Source: CADEDH01 sp963732695 (GTDB lineage: Bacteria; Actinomycetota; Acidimicrobiia; Acidimicrobiales; SZUA-35). From it: a stretch of DNA of 64,000 bases. Both the position numbers and the translations under genes were made by a program. This document shows positions 50,237-58,281 of the stretch, one piece after another. Location of the stretch: contig CAVTAP010000005.1 of assembly GCA_963732695.1 (NCBI GenBank), positions 391,374 through 455,373 on the forward strand, written 5' to 3'. How positions within the stretch are numbered: position 1 is the stretch's first letter; the number at the start of each line of letters is the position of its first letter. Under the pieces are notes generated by a model. That model did no database searches and had not been told where the DNA came from. It was given only the letters and a program-made list of their open reading frames with translations.

Positions 50237-51493
50237 TCATCGCCGATGTGCAGTACCGGGAGCGTCCATCTCCGGGCCGAGTCGTCCGCTCCAAATGAGG
50301 AGGGCCACTGCGGTGACATCGGCGAAGGCCAGAGCGGTGAAGGTCGGCTGGTAGCCGTTCAACCAGTCGCGTGCGACAGCTACCAGAAGGGGTCCAGCGG
50401 CTATGGCGAGCTGGTAACCGACGTTTACCACCGGGAAGGCCGTTGTGAATGGCACCTGCGGGTATGACCGGCGAACCAGGAGTGGCGGAATCGTGATGAG
50501 GACCCCGACGCCGAGCCCGAACAGGCTACAGGCCACGGTGACGGTGGTTGTCGATTGGCTCGCAGCGAGCATCGCCAGAGCGATGGCCTGGGCCGCCAGG
50601 AAGCAGCACCCGAGTACCGTGGTCGATGCCCACCGGTCGACGAGGGCCACGAAGATCAGCCTGCCAACGAGTGCGGCGGCGGTGGTGATGGCAACCAGGC
50701 GGGCGCCCGACCCGGCGCTGAAACCTTCGTCCAGGTACTTCAGCTGGTGTACCAGTAGACCGACCTGAGCGGCGATGGCCAGAGCGAGGCCCAGCGACAG
50801 CGACCAGAATCGAGCACTGCGAAACGGTCGAAACGGCGGCCGCCGCTCCATGGTGGCTGATGGTCGAGCACCTGCGTGGGGCGAGCGGATCACCGCCCCG
50901 GCCAGCGGCAGGAGTACGCAGGCGGTGACCCCGGCGGTCGAGGCCAGCGCTGTCCGCAGCCCGTAGGCGCGCACCGCTGCATCGAGGGCCGGGATGAGCG
51001 CGATCCCGCCGACTGACGCTCCGGTCAGGGCAACGCTCAACGGAGCGCCCGAGCGTTCCGGGAACCAAGCGAGCACCGTCGCCGAGATCGGGTTCGAGTT
51101 GCAGCAGGCCCAGCCGACAGCCAGCACCATGTAGGCCGGCACGAGTTGCCAGAGCGAACCGACCAGGCCCACCCCCGCCACGCCCACTGGTAAGGCAACG
51201 GCACCGACCAGGAACACCAGGCGGGGACCCCGGCGGGCGAGTTGGCGGCTCACGACGAAGGTGAGCACGGTGGCGGTGAGGTGGAACGAGAACGTGACGA
51301 GGGAGACGGCCGTCACCGACCAGCCGAACTGCGAACTGAGGTCCCGCAGGTAGAGGCCGAGCCCGTAGAACGCCAGACCCCAGGCGAATATCGCCACCAC
51401 GAACAGGGCCACGACGACGCCCCAGCCTCGGCCCCGATCGGGAAGAACGACTACTGCCGCCCTCCCTTGCCCGGTCTCCCGCACGCGGGCCAC
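50237..51493 (-). CDS. MFS transporter (monocarboxylate/OFA-like)
   Basis: A 418-residue transporter with 12 predicted membrane segments, opening with VVVALFVVAIFAWGLAFYGLGLYL. The loop between helices 2 and 3 (SRQLARRGPRLVFLVGA) keeps the MFS basic motif in reduced form. The central cytoplasmic loop has RRPPFRPFRSARFWSLSLGLAL. The pattern fits monocarboxylate and oxalate/formate antiporters. Codon use is a little less GC-rich than upstream genes. It opens the accessory region, next to a decayed transposase. The substrate is unknown. Confidence 0.82.
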   Translation of the reverse strand: MARVRETGQGRAAVVVLPDRGRGWGVVVALFVVAIFAWGLAFYGLGLYLRDLSSQFGWSVTAVSLVTFSFHLTATVLTFVVSRQLARRGPRLVFLVGAVALPVGVAGVGLVGSLWQLVPAYMVLAVGWACCNSNPISATVLAWFPERSGAPLSVALTGASVGGIALIPALDAAVRAYGLRTALASTAGVTACVLLPLAGAVIRSPHAGARPSATMERRPPFRPFRSARFWSLSLGLALAIAAQVGLLVHQLKYLDEGFSAGSGARLVAITTAAALVGRLIFVALVDRWASTTVLGCCFLAAQAIALAMLAASQSTTTVTVACSLFGLGVGVLITIPPLLVRRSYPQVPFTTAFPVVNVGYQLAIAAGPLLVAVARDWLNGYQPTFTALAFADVTAVALLIWSGRLGPEMDAPGTAHRR

Positions 51494-51521
51494 ACTACCG
51501 ACTCACATCAGCCTGGGCGGT

Positions 51522-52305
51522 GTGCCAGGCGCAGCCGAGCTCGGCCAGCCGCTGGTCGACGACCCGAGCCGGTCAACACGACCGGAGGCGATCGGGGCTG
51601 GACGAGATGCTCCTGGTCCGCCGGGGCGGGTGGCGAACGCAGCATTGGGTCACCGCCATCGTCGATGTCACCGGCCACCAACTCCTCGACCTGGTCCCCG
51701 GCCGGGATCAACACGCCGCCGCCGGACGGCTTCTGGCACGAGGCGAAGAGTGGCTGGCTCGGGTTCGGTGGGCGTGCCTGGATCTGTCCGGCTCCTACCG
51801 GGCCACCTTCGACCGGGTCCTGCCCTGGGCCACCCAGGTCGCCGACCCATCTCACGTGATCCCCCTGGCCAACCAGGTCATAGACGAGTGCCGCCGGCGA
51901 GTCCAGAACGACACCCTCGGCCATCGGGGCCACAAAGGTGACCCGCTCTACCGAGTGCGTCGCCGGCTGTCCATGGCCGCTGAACGCCTCAACGAGACCG
52001 GCACCGGCCGCCTCGTTGGCTTGCTGGCTGCTGGCGACCCGAAGGGCGAAGTCCGCCTGGCCTGGCACGCCAAAGAGACCATGCGGGGCATCTACGCATC
52101 AGCGACCCAGCCCCGGCCGAGCAGTAGGTGGACGAGATCGGCCGACTTCTGTGGTCGGGACATGCCCCTTGAAATCCGGCAGCTGGGACGGACGATCCGC
52201 CGGTGGCGGCACCAGATCCTGGCCCGACATCGCTGCCGCTACTCCGACGGGCCGACCCAAGCGACGCGACCCAACAGGAGCCTACTCCCCACCATCACCC
52301 CATGA
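51522..52305 (+). pseudogene. Decayed ISL3-family transposase
   Basis: Fragments of an ISL3 transposase are spread over several frames. GQPLVDDPSRS is in one frame; after a shift near 51595 come LDEMLLVRRGGWRTQHWVTAIVDV and LVPGRDQHAAAGRLLARGEEWL in another. Near 52100 the ancestral reading (ISDPAPAEQ, then a stop, then VDEIGRLLW) is again in a different frame, and MPLEIRQLGRTIRRWRHQI returns to the first. The end appears to have lost about 30 residues before RPNRSLLPTITP. The 5' part is missing and no terminal inverted repeats were found, so it is inactive. Confidence 0.8.
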
Positions 52306-52466
52306 CCCCCGAGGCGACGGCACCAGAGCCGTGAATCAGCGAGACAACCGGTGAGACAAATCGCCCAGCAGGCGAACTGAGAACGACCGTAGTCAACACT
52401 CACGGCGCACCGACCCATAGCCTTCCATCAACAAGCATGCGGGCGAGATCGAATGAGGGGATTCGA

Positions 52467-53108
52467 ATGGGAACTCGAAAGCTAGCGGTCGCGGTCGCAG
52501 GAGCGGCCATCGTGGCTCTCTCAATACTGGCGACGCCGCTACCGGCAAGTGCCGATTATGTCAATGAAGCGCAGTCGATCGACGATATCCTCCGCGCCGT
52601 TGACTACCGGCCAACCCCGGATGGTGACACACTCCGACTCTACCGGGCCTTCTTGAACCGTGACCCTGACGTGGCTGGAGCGATCTACTGGATCAGCCAG
52701 TCGCGAATGGGAGCGAACCCGGATGATCTGGCCTACGGATTCGCGCAGTCCATCGAGTTCATCGCCACCTACGGGCCGCTGAGCAATACGGATTTCCTCG
52801 TGGTGATCTACAGCAACGTGCTCAGCCGAACACCGGATCAGGGTGGTTTCGACTACTGGCTCGACCAAATGAATCGCGGGCTTTCCCAGCACGGAGTGGT
52901 CCGTTGGATCGTGGCCAATCCCGAGTTCATCAACCGGTACCCGTTCAACGCTCTGTCACCGCTGAATCCGGGCGACTCGAAGAACTGCTCCGATTTCGCC
53001 ACCCAGGCTGCAGCCCAGGCATGGTTCAATCATTTCTACCCCCATTTCGGGGATATCGCGATGCTTGATCAGGACTCGGACCTGATCGCCTGCGAGCTGC
53101 TTTCCTGA
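52467..53108 (+). CDS. Secreted DUF4214 protein with Excalibur-type calcium-binding tail
   Basis: A 213-residue exported protein. The signal peptide (LAVAVAGAAIVALSILATPLPASA) precedes a DUF4214 domain: LYRAFLNRDPDVAGAIYWISQ and VIYSNVLSRTPDQGGFDYWLDQM are its two repeats. The C-terminal 40 residues (CSDFATQAAAQAWFNHFYP, then the Asp-rich LDQDSDLIACE) form an Excalibur-like module with a D-x-D-x-D calcium loop. DUF4214 occurs in S-layer and adhesin-like proteins. The ATG at 52467 follows GAGGGG. Its base composition is lower in GC than the flanks. The RelE fragment continues directly in its frame after the stop. Confidence 0.85.
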   Translation: MGTRKLAVAVAGAAIVALSILATPLPASADYVNEAQSIDDILRAVDYRPTPDGDTLRLYRAFLNRDPDVAGAIYWISQSRMGANPDDLAYGFAQSIEFIATYGPLSNTDFLVVIYSNVLSRTPDQGGFDYWLDQMNRGLSQHGVVRWIVANPEFINRYPFNALSPLNPGDSKNCSDFATQAAAQAWFNHFYPHFGDIAMLDQDSDLIACELLS

Positions 53109-53231
53109 GTCGCCGAACTGCTCTCGGTCCGACGCGGCGCCTACCGAGTCGTCTACGAGATTCATGAGGACGAACATGCAGTCGTAGTCTTGAGGATCGA
53201 CCACCGCTCGCAGGTCTATCGAAACCGTTGA
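53109..53231 (+). pseudogene. RelE-type toxin fragment (C-terminal half)
   Basis: Immediately after the DUF4214 stop codon, in the same frame, 40 codons read ELLSVRRGAYRVVYEIHEDE and then VVVLRIDHRSQVYRNR before a TGA. This is the C-terminal core of RelE/ParE toxins, including the LRSVRRGxYRVVY strand and the IDHRxxVY end. The N-terminal half and the antitoxin are absent and there is no start codon or ribosome-binding site, so it is a remnant. Confidence 0.75.
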
Positions 53232-53520
53232 ACGGGTACCTCAAACACACGATTCGCAGGGCCCAAAGGCCGAATCCCGGCGACTCCCTGTCAGGGTGAT
53301 AGACATGCGACGGCCAGCGCCAACTTCTGGGGCACCTCGCAGCGTCGAGTTCACTCCCCGCCCCAGCACCCGCGAAGATCACCGCACTGACGATGGAAGG
53401 CCGGTTGTCCGTGGTCGATGACGACCGGACCGCATCTGCGTGCGAGTGGTCAGCCGATCAAATCAGGTATCGGGGGGAATGGCATGTTGGCCACCCTGGC
53501 GAACCTACGCTCCTCCCGGC
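53232..53520. other. Intergenic stretch before sulP
   Basis: About 290 bp without a convincing gene. It contains the short palindrome CCCTGTCAGGG and, near 53470, a GGGGGGAATGGCATG segment that could offer an earlier start (53479) for the SulP gene. No other structure is evident. Confidence 0.4.
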
Positions 53521-55200
53521 ATGATGATGATCGAACTTCTCCCTGGGCTCGCCGTGCTGCGGCGATACCAGTCTCAGTGGCTGCGCGTCGACTTGGTGGC
53601 CGGGTTGACGGTGGGAGCAATGTTGATCCCGCAGTCGATGGCGTACGCCGAACTGGCGGGTCTGGCACCGCAGTTCGGGTTCTATGCGGTGATCGGCGCG
53701 CTGGTCGTCTACGCGCTCGTGGGAACGAGCCGGCATCTCGGTGTCGGGCCGGAGCCGGGTACGGCGATCCTGGCTGCGACGGGAGTCGGCCCGCTGGCTG
53801 GCGGGGACCCGAAGCGCTACATCGCCCTGATGGCCGCTCTGGCACTCGTGGTGGCTGGAATCTGCATCGTCGGAGCGGGGGCCCGGCTGGGCTTCCTCGC
53901 GTCGCTTCTGTCGAAGCCGGTGCTCGTCGGCTATATCACCGGCGTCGGTCTCACGCTGTTGAGCAGCCAGATCACCGGTTTCACAGGCATCTCCACCACG
54001 AGCGACACGTTCTTCCCACGATTCGGCGATCTGCTCACCAGTCTCGGCGACGTCGACGGGGCGACGTTGGCTCTGGCAGTCGGAACGCTGACGCTGATCC
54101 TCGTGCTCAAGCAGGCGTCACCTCGATTGCCGGGCGCGCTGTTGGCCGTCGTGTCGGCCACGACGATCGTGGCCCTCTTCGCGCTCGACGAGCGCGGAGT
54201 CGCCGTCGTCGGCCAGATCCCGCCCGGCCTTCCGATCCCCGGCCTTCCCGACGTTTCATTCGGCGATCTCGCTCAACTGCTTCCGGTCGCGGCTGGGATC
54301 GCGTTGGTCGGCTTCAGCGACAACGTGCTCACTGCTCGCGCCATTGCGGCCGGCCGCGGCTACCGGATCGATGCCAACCAGGAGCTGTTGGCGCTCGGTA
54401 TGACGAACCTGTCGTCCGGGCTGTCGCACGGCTTCCCGGTCTCATCGAGTGCCAGCAGGACGGCTGTGCCCGCCTCCCTCGGGAGCAAGACGCAGCTGGT
54501 GTCGCTGATCGGTGCAGCGTTCGTCGTCCTCGCTCTGCTGGCAATGCGCCCGCTGTTGGCCGAGATTCCACGGGCAGCGCTCGCCGCCGTGATCGTGTCC
54601 GCCGCGATCGCCATCATCGACGTGGCCGCCTATCGGAGCCTATGGCAGGTGAGCCGGGAGGAGTTCGTCCTCGCCGTCGTTGCCGCGCTCGGGGTGATCG
54701 TCCTCGGAGTGCTAGCCGGGGTGCTCGTCGCCGTGATCCTCGCAGTCATCGTGGCGCTGTACCGGATCGCGAAACCGCACGACGCTGTCCTCGGCGACCA
54801 CCCCGAAACCGACGGCTGGGTCGATACCGACGCCTACCCCGAAGCTGTCACCGAGCCTGGGCTCGTCGTGTTTCGGTTCGACGCCCCGCTGTTCTTCGTC
54901 AACGCCGACCGCTTCCGCGACCGCGTCGAACAAGTCCTGGTGGATAACCCTGGTGAGGAGGAGTGGCTGGTGCTCGACTTCGAAGGCGTGGGTGCTCTCG
55001 ACGCAACCGCCCTAGACGTCTTGGCGGAAGTCGCCGCGTCAGCCGAGGAACTCGGGGTGCGAGTAGTGGGAGTGACCCGTGCGAACGACTGGGTAGTCGC
55101 CCGCCTGACGCGGGCCGAGCTTCTGGAACCGGCCGGGCCACTACGAATCTTTCCGACCATCAATGCAGCCGTCACAGCGTACCGACAGCGATGCGAATGA
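53521..55200 (+). CDS. SulP-family inorganic anion transporter with STAS domain
   Basis: A 559-residue SulP/SLC26 protein. The signature LVAGLTVGAMLIPQSMAYAELAGL lies near residue 20 and is followed by about 10-12 membrane segments, including HLGVGPEPGTAILAATGVG and LSHGFPVSSSASRTAV. From about residue 450 a cytoplasmic STAS domain (RFDAPLFFVNADRFRDRV to LDFEGVGALDATALDVL) completes it. It would move sulfate, bicarbonate or similar anions. Three consecutive ATG codons start at 53521; an upstream ATG at 53479 has a better ribosome-binding site. It lies in the lower-GC accessory region. Confidence 0.9.
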   Translation: MMMIELLPGLAVLRRYQSQWLRVDLVAGLTVGAMLIPQSMAYAELAGLAPQFGFYAVIGALVVYALVGTSRHLGVGPEPGTAILAATGVGPLAGGDPKRYIALMAALALVVAGICIVGAGARLGFLASLLSKPVLVGYITGVGLTLLSSQITGFTGISTTSDTFFPRFGDLLTSLGDVDGATLALAVGTLTLILVLKQASPRLPGALLAVVSATTIVALFALDERGVAVVGQIPPGLPIPGLPDVSFGDLAQLLPVAAGIALVGFSDNVLTARAIAAGRGYRIDANQELLALGMTNLSSGLSHGFPVSSSASRTAVPASLGSKTQLVSLIGAAFVVLALLAMRPLLAEIPRAALAAVIVSAAIAIIDVAAYRSLWQVSREEFVLAVVAALGVIVLGVLAGVLVAVILAVIVALYRIAKPHDAVLGDHPETDGWVDTDAYPEAVTEPGLVVFRFDAPLFFVNADRFRDRVEQVLVDNPGEEEWLVLDFEGVGALDATALDVLAEVAASAEELGVRVVGVTRANDWVVARLTRAELLEPAGPLRIFPTINAAVTAYRQRCE

Positions 55201-55745
55201 AGAGCGGCTGCGAATGGACGAAGGCCGCTACCGACCGCCTGCTAGCCGCTGACCTGCGGAAGCTCAGAGGAGAGAAGGGGATTCGAACCGCCTCGAGGCT
55301 CTCGCCTCATCGGTTCAAGTCAGCCGATAGGAACGTCGGCCTACCATTTCGCAACAGAACAACCCGAACTGCTCGAGGGTGTGCGGTATTCGAGGGGCCG
55401 AGCCTACGCCCCGCGCCCTTATTCCAGCAGCTCCGGGAACGCCTGCTCAAGAACAAGACTGACGTCCCCCTCGTGAGATGATAGCCCAGTGATGGTAAGC
55501 ATCGGCTTTGCCGGGTGCATCGGCGGACGGGGGCAGCTGGTACGGGCTCTCCGAGGACCTCAGTGACAGACGAAGCGGACCCGGGTTGATAGCGTGCTCG
55601 CCGGGCGATCGTATGCGACTAAGTAGGAGACGCCCGCCGTATCGGTTGCCTAGCTTGACCTCTCGCAACTATGGGGACGGGTCATATACTCTCAAAAAGC
55701 TTGCGGCTCAATGACATCTTAGTTTTCTGGCACCTGTGTTTAGAT
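55201..55745. other. Gene-free stretch with tRNA-Ser remnant and AT-rich end
   Basis: About 545 bp between sulP and the OmpA-like gene. It holds a tRNA-Ser 3'-half copy (55269-55322). The last 60 bp (about 55680-55745) are markedly AT-rich compared with the window. Open frames here are short and show no recognisable domain. Confidence 0.5.
55269..55322 (-). repeat. Displaced tRNA-Ser 3'-half copy (attachment-site-like)
   Basis: Read on the minus strand, it shows CTTGAACCG like an anticodon loop end, a 5-bp variable arm hairpin (GAGGC, GAGA, GCCTC), a T-loop GGTTCGAATCC and the acceptor strand TCTCTCC. The 21 bp at 55269-55289 match 57674-57694 of the intact tRNA-Ser(TGA) at 20 positions. There is no matching 5' acceptor strand, so it is not a functional tRNA. 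It lies in the same orientation as the intact gene, 2.4 kb downstream of it, as expected for the distal att copy of an integrated element. Confidence 0.65.
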
Positions 55746-56564
55746 CTAAGCGACAGGCCGGATAACGATCTCAACACGTCGATTGAATTTAAGGCCTTCT
55801 TCGTTATCCTCAAGTGAGAGGGGCTGCGCCTCGCCGAATCCTATTGACGTGATGTCTTGAACATCAACGTTATGACCTTTGAGATATGAGGCCGCCGCCG
55901 CAGCTCGCGCTTCCGACAACTTGAGGTTCGCTTCGTCGCTTCCAGTGCTGTCCGTGTGGCCACGAACCTGGAGAGTGCTGCCAGGAAAATCGCGATTGAT
56001 AAGTCGTGCCAGGTTGTCGAACGTGTCCGAGCCTGCAATGTCAGCACTCCCAGTTTCAAACAATGCGTCGGAACTGAACACGATGACATAGACTCGTCCT
56101 CCATCCTTATCCCGACCATAAACTGCGCTCCCCGAGATACCCGTCAAATCGACGTCGGAGTCGGTCGGTAAACGGAAGAGTGAATTCTCGACCAATGTGA
56201 CTCCGTCCGGGGGCGCACTGTTGCGGCCCTCGAGGTCACAAAGGATACGGATGACCAGGCCGCCACCAAAGTCTTGCTCGCCACATGTCGGATCTGGCCG
56301 CCCATCGTCGTTGTAATCATCCTGGCCTGCAGTCTGGCCAGGAGCGAGTATGGGCTCGTCCTCATCACTGGTCCCCGCTGTGGATGAACTGACGTCAGTT
56401 CCACTTTCGGTTACGACTGTGTCGACCTCAGAGGGGAATGTCCCCACCCCTGATACGTCAGCCGATCCTGTGGCCTCACCGCTTCCACCGCTACTGCATC
56501 CTGCAATCAGCGCCGTCGTCAACAGAGCGCAACGCAATAGCCGGGACCCGGCACCGAAAAACAT
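55746..56564 (-). CDS. OmpA-domain lipoprotein
   Basis: A 272-residue lipoprotein: a short signal ending in lipobox LIAGC (Cys at about residue 23), then an acidic Ser/Thr-rich linker, a small domain with two cysteines (TCGEQDFGGGLVIRILCD), and a C-terminal OmpA-like peptidoglycan-binding domain. The latter has LQVRGHTDSTGSDEANLKLSEARA and FNRRVEIVI, with the Asp and Arg that grip diaminopimelate. It would anchor to the membrane and bind the wall. GC content is clearly lower than elsewhere, which suggests horizontal transfer. It lies between the two tRNA-Ser 3'-half copies. Confidence 0.87.
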   Translation of the reverse strand: MFFGAGSRLLRCALLTTALIAGCSSGGSGEATGSADVSGVGTFPSEVDTVVTESGTDVSSSTAGTSDEDEPILAPGQTAGQDDYNDDGRPDPTCGEQDFGGGLVIRILCDLEGRNSAPPDGVTLVENSLFRLPTDSDVDLTGISGSAVYGRDKDGGRVYVIVFSSDALFETGSADIAGSDTFDNLARLINRDFPGSTLQVRGHTDSTGSDEANLKLSEARAAAAASYLKGHNVDVQDITSIGFGEAQPLSLEDNEEGLKFNRRVEIVIRPVA

Positions 56565-56919
56565 GCATCACCTTGGCGTGCGCCAGCGTTCGTGTCTACT
56601 GAGTAAAGCTGTCCTCCGACAGTGAGCGGGATCCGGGATCCCGTTTCGACAGCAGTCTGGGGTGAGGGGAAGGTGGCGGGGGGACGAATACAGCCAGCTC
56701 GTGAAGCCTCCGAGTGCCAGTGGGCGGCCTGGAAAGGTACAGCCGTCCGTCAGTGTTCATCGTGTGTTCAACGCCCTCTACTGGGGCTCACGGCGAGCCG
56801 TCCCGGAGACGTCCGAGAGGAGAGGCGGCTGGACCGACCTGCGGAAACTTGGCGGTCCTGATGCGACCAAGTTCGAACCCGCCCGGCAGAGGGTAGGTAG
56901 TACTGGTAGGATTCTTACC
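56565..56919. other. Gene-free stretch before the toxin-antitoxin pair
   Basis: About 355 bp. An inverted repeat CGGGATCC / GGATCCCG (56627-56643, 1-bp spacer) lies near the OmpA-gene start. An open frame from 56662 runs into the antitoxin; its segment VFNALYWGSRRAVPE faintly recalls IS5-type transposase N-termini but is too short to call. Confidence 0.4.
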
Positions 56920-56920
56920 A
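56904..56920 (+). promoter_or_regulatory. Operator and extended -10 at the antitoxin start codon
   Basis: TGGTAGGA / TCTTACCA form a 17-bp near-perfect palindrome around one central base, ending on the A of the ATG. An extended -10 (TG, one base, TAGGAT at 56907-56912) lies inside it, so transcription would start at or beside the ATG, giving a leaderless message. Additional GGTAG half-sites precede it. This fits antitoxin autorepression. Confidence 0.5.
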
Positions 56921-57153
56921 TGCGAGTTACGGAGAAAGGTCAGGTCACGATCCCGAAGGACCTTCGAGATGCGCTCGGGATCGGAGCCGGATCGGAGATC
57001 GAGTTCACCCGGGACGGTTCCACCTTGGTGGTGCGGAAGGTTTCAAGCGAGAGAACCAGTCGCGGGCAGAGCCTCGTCGAGCGGCTACGAGGTCGAGGGG
57101 ACGTGAAGATGACAACCGACGAGATCATGGCACTCACCAGGTCTGATGCCTAA
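56920..57153 (+). CDS. AbrB/MazE-type antitoxin (VapB-like)
   Basis: A 77-residue swapped-hairpin DNA-binding protein: MRVTEKGQVTIPKDLRDALG is the classic AbrB start, followed by GSEIEFTRDGSTLVVRKV. The basic C-terminal half (ERTSRGQSLVERLRGRGDVK) would bind the toxin. It overlaps the PIN-domain toxin by 8 bp, the usual antitoxin-toxin order. The ATG at 56920 has no ribosome-binding site but sits at a predicted transcription start, so translation may be leaderless. Confidence 0.88.
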   Translation: MRVTEKGQVTIPKDLRDALGIGAGSEIEFTRDGSTLVVRKVSSERTSRGQSLVERLRGRGDVKMTTDEIMALTRSDA

Positions 57154-57568
57154 CGATCCCGTCGAGCCAGGCACACTCGTTGACAGCAACGTCCTGCTCG
57201 ACATACTCACCGACGACCCGACCTGGTTCGGTTGGTCATCGGAAGCTCTGGCCGCTGCCGCCGAGAGCGGACCCCTCTACATCAACACCATCATCTACGC
57301 CGAGGTGTCCATCCGCTTCACCACGATCGAAGGCCTCGAGGCCGCGCTGCCTCCAACCGACTTTCGCCGTCTTCAACTGCCGTGGGAATCAGCGTTCTTG
57401 GCCGGGAAGGCGTTCCTCCAGTACCGGCGCAGCACGGGCACGAAACGCTCCCCACTCCCGGACTTCTTCATCGGCGCCCACGCCGCGGTCGCCTCGCTCG
57501 CTCTGCTGACGCGCGACCACCGGCGCTACTCCAGCTACTTCCCGAGCATCCGACTCATCCATCCCTGA
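57146..57568 (+). CDS. PIN-domain toxin (VapC-like ribonuclease)
   Basis: A 140-residue PIN-domain RNase. The acidic active-site residues are Asp13 (LVDSNVLLDI), Glu53 (IIYAEVSIRF), Asp106 (LPDFFIGAHA) and Asp124 (LLTRDHRRY), all in the expected places. VapC toxins cut tRNA or rRNA and are neutralised by the partner encoded just upstream. It overlaps the antitoxin gene by 8 bp and ends about 100 bp from the tRNA-Ser gene. Toxin-antitoxin modules stabilise inserted DNA, which fits the surrounding islet. Confidence 0.9.
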   Translation: MPNDPVEPGTLVDSNVLLDILTDDPTWFGWSSEALAAAAESGPLYINTIIYAEVSIRFTTIEGLEAALPPTDFRRLQLPWESAFLAGKAFLQYRRSTGTKRSPLPDFFIGAHAAVASLALLTRDHRRYSSYFPSIRLIHP

Positions 57569-57672
57569 CCGGGCGACACCGAAGGGTGCCTGACTCGTAG
57601 TGTCGGGAAGTTGCTCTGTCTGGCTGCGAACCAACCACGGGTTCGAACGAATCACATCTACGTGCGGCGCAG

Positions 57673-57759
57673 CGGAGAGAGGGGGATTCGAACCCCCGGA
57701 ACCCTCGCGGGTTCAACGGTTTTCAAGACCGGCGCAATCGTCCACTCTGCCATCTCTCC
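57673..57759 (-). tRNA. tRNA-Ser (anticodon TGA)
   Basis: An 87-nt class II tRNA: acceptor GGAGAGA (57759-57753) pairs with TCTCTCC, a discriminator G follows, the anticodon loop is CTTGAAA giving TGA, the variable arm is long, and the T-loop is TTCGAAT. No CCA is encoded. Its 3' half is duplicated at 55269-55322, marking an integration site. Confidence 0.95.
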
Positions 57760-57777
57760 GTTGGTCAGGGTAGCGGC

Positions 57778-58077
57778 TCAGCCTCTGGCCAGCAGGTGGT
57801 TCAGCTCGGGGTGGGCCCGGAAATGGCCCCGGGCGTAGCCGCACGTGGGGATCACCTTGAGGCCCTGTTCGTCCATCTGATGGAGCACGTGGTCGAGGAA
57901 CGGTTCGGAGTGGCCGTGGCCCCGCAGCCTCGGCAGCACCTCGACGTGGGGGATCACCACCACCCCGTCCTCTGTCGCCGGGTAGTAGTCGACGACGCCG
58001 ACCAGCTCGCGGTCGTGCAGGAGCTCCCACCGCCCGGCCTCGGGGTTGTCGGCGATCTCGACCTGGACGTCGCTCAT
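57778..58077 (-). CDS. GCN5-related N-acetyltransferase-like protein (YidJ type)
   Basis: A 99-residue compact GNAT-like protein. VEIADNPEAGRWELLHDRELVGVVDYYP and the IPHVEVLPRLRGHGHSEPFLDHVL segment match the small YidJ/GNAT_2 acetyltransferases, with an Arg-x-x-Gly-x-Gly-type CoA-binding loop (RLRGHGHSE). The C-terminus HPELNHLLARG is typical. The start at 58077 is chosen because the longer reading adds no conserved sequence. It lies just beyond tRNA-Ser on the same strand, in normal high-GC DNA, so it marks the native flank. Confidence 0.85.
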   Translation of the reverse strand: MSDVQVEIADNPEAGRWELLHDRELVGVVDYYPATEDGVVVIPHVEVLPRLRGHGHSEPFLDHVLHQMDEQGLKVIPTCGYARGHFRAHPELNHLLARG

Positions 58078-58281
58078 GCCCGAAAAATCTAGATGGGCGG
58101 GTCGGCCAACCTTACATCCGCCCATTCTGAGGAGCCTGAGCGGCGCTGAACGCTGCTCCGGCTCCTAATTTCGGCGGGCCGGGCGGCCCAGCCCACAGAC
58201 CGGGCCCGGGGGTTAGCCCCACCCCCCAGTCGTGGGCGGGCGGGATGGGGCGGGGCGCCCCCAACGCTCACGATCAGAGCC

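Noticed and set aside
55269..55345. A second functional tRNA-Ser on the minus strand
   Set aside because: The 5' acceptor strand and a normal D-arm are missing and the T-stem has a mismatch; it is kept only as a 3'-half remnant.
54963..55481. A 172-residue plus-strand frame overlapping the end of sulP
   Set aside because: It is an alternative frame of the STAS domain running into non-coding DNA; no domain or start signal.
56662..56900. An IS5-type transposase N-terminus (VFNALYWGSRRAVPE)
   Set aside because: Only about 15 residues resemble the family and no other part follows, so the match may be chance.
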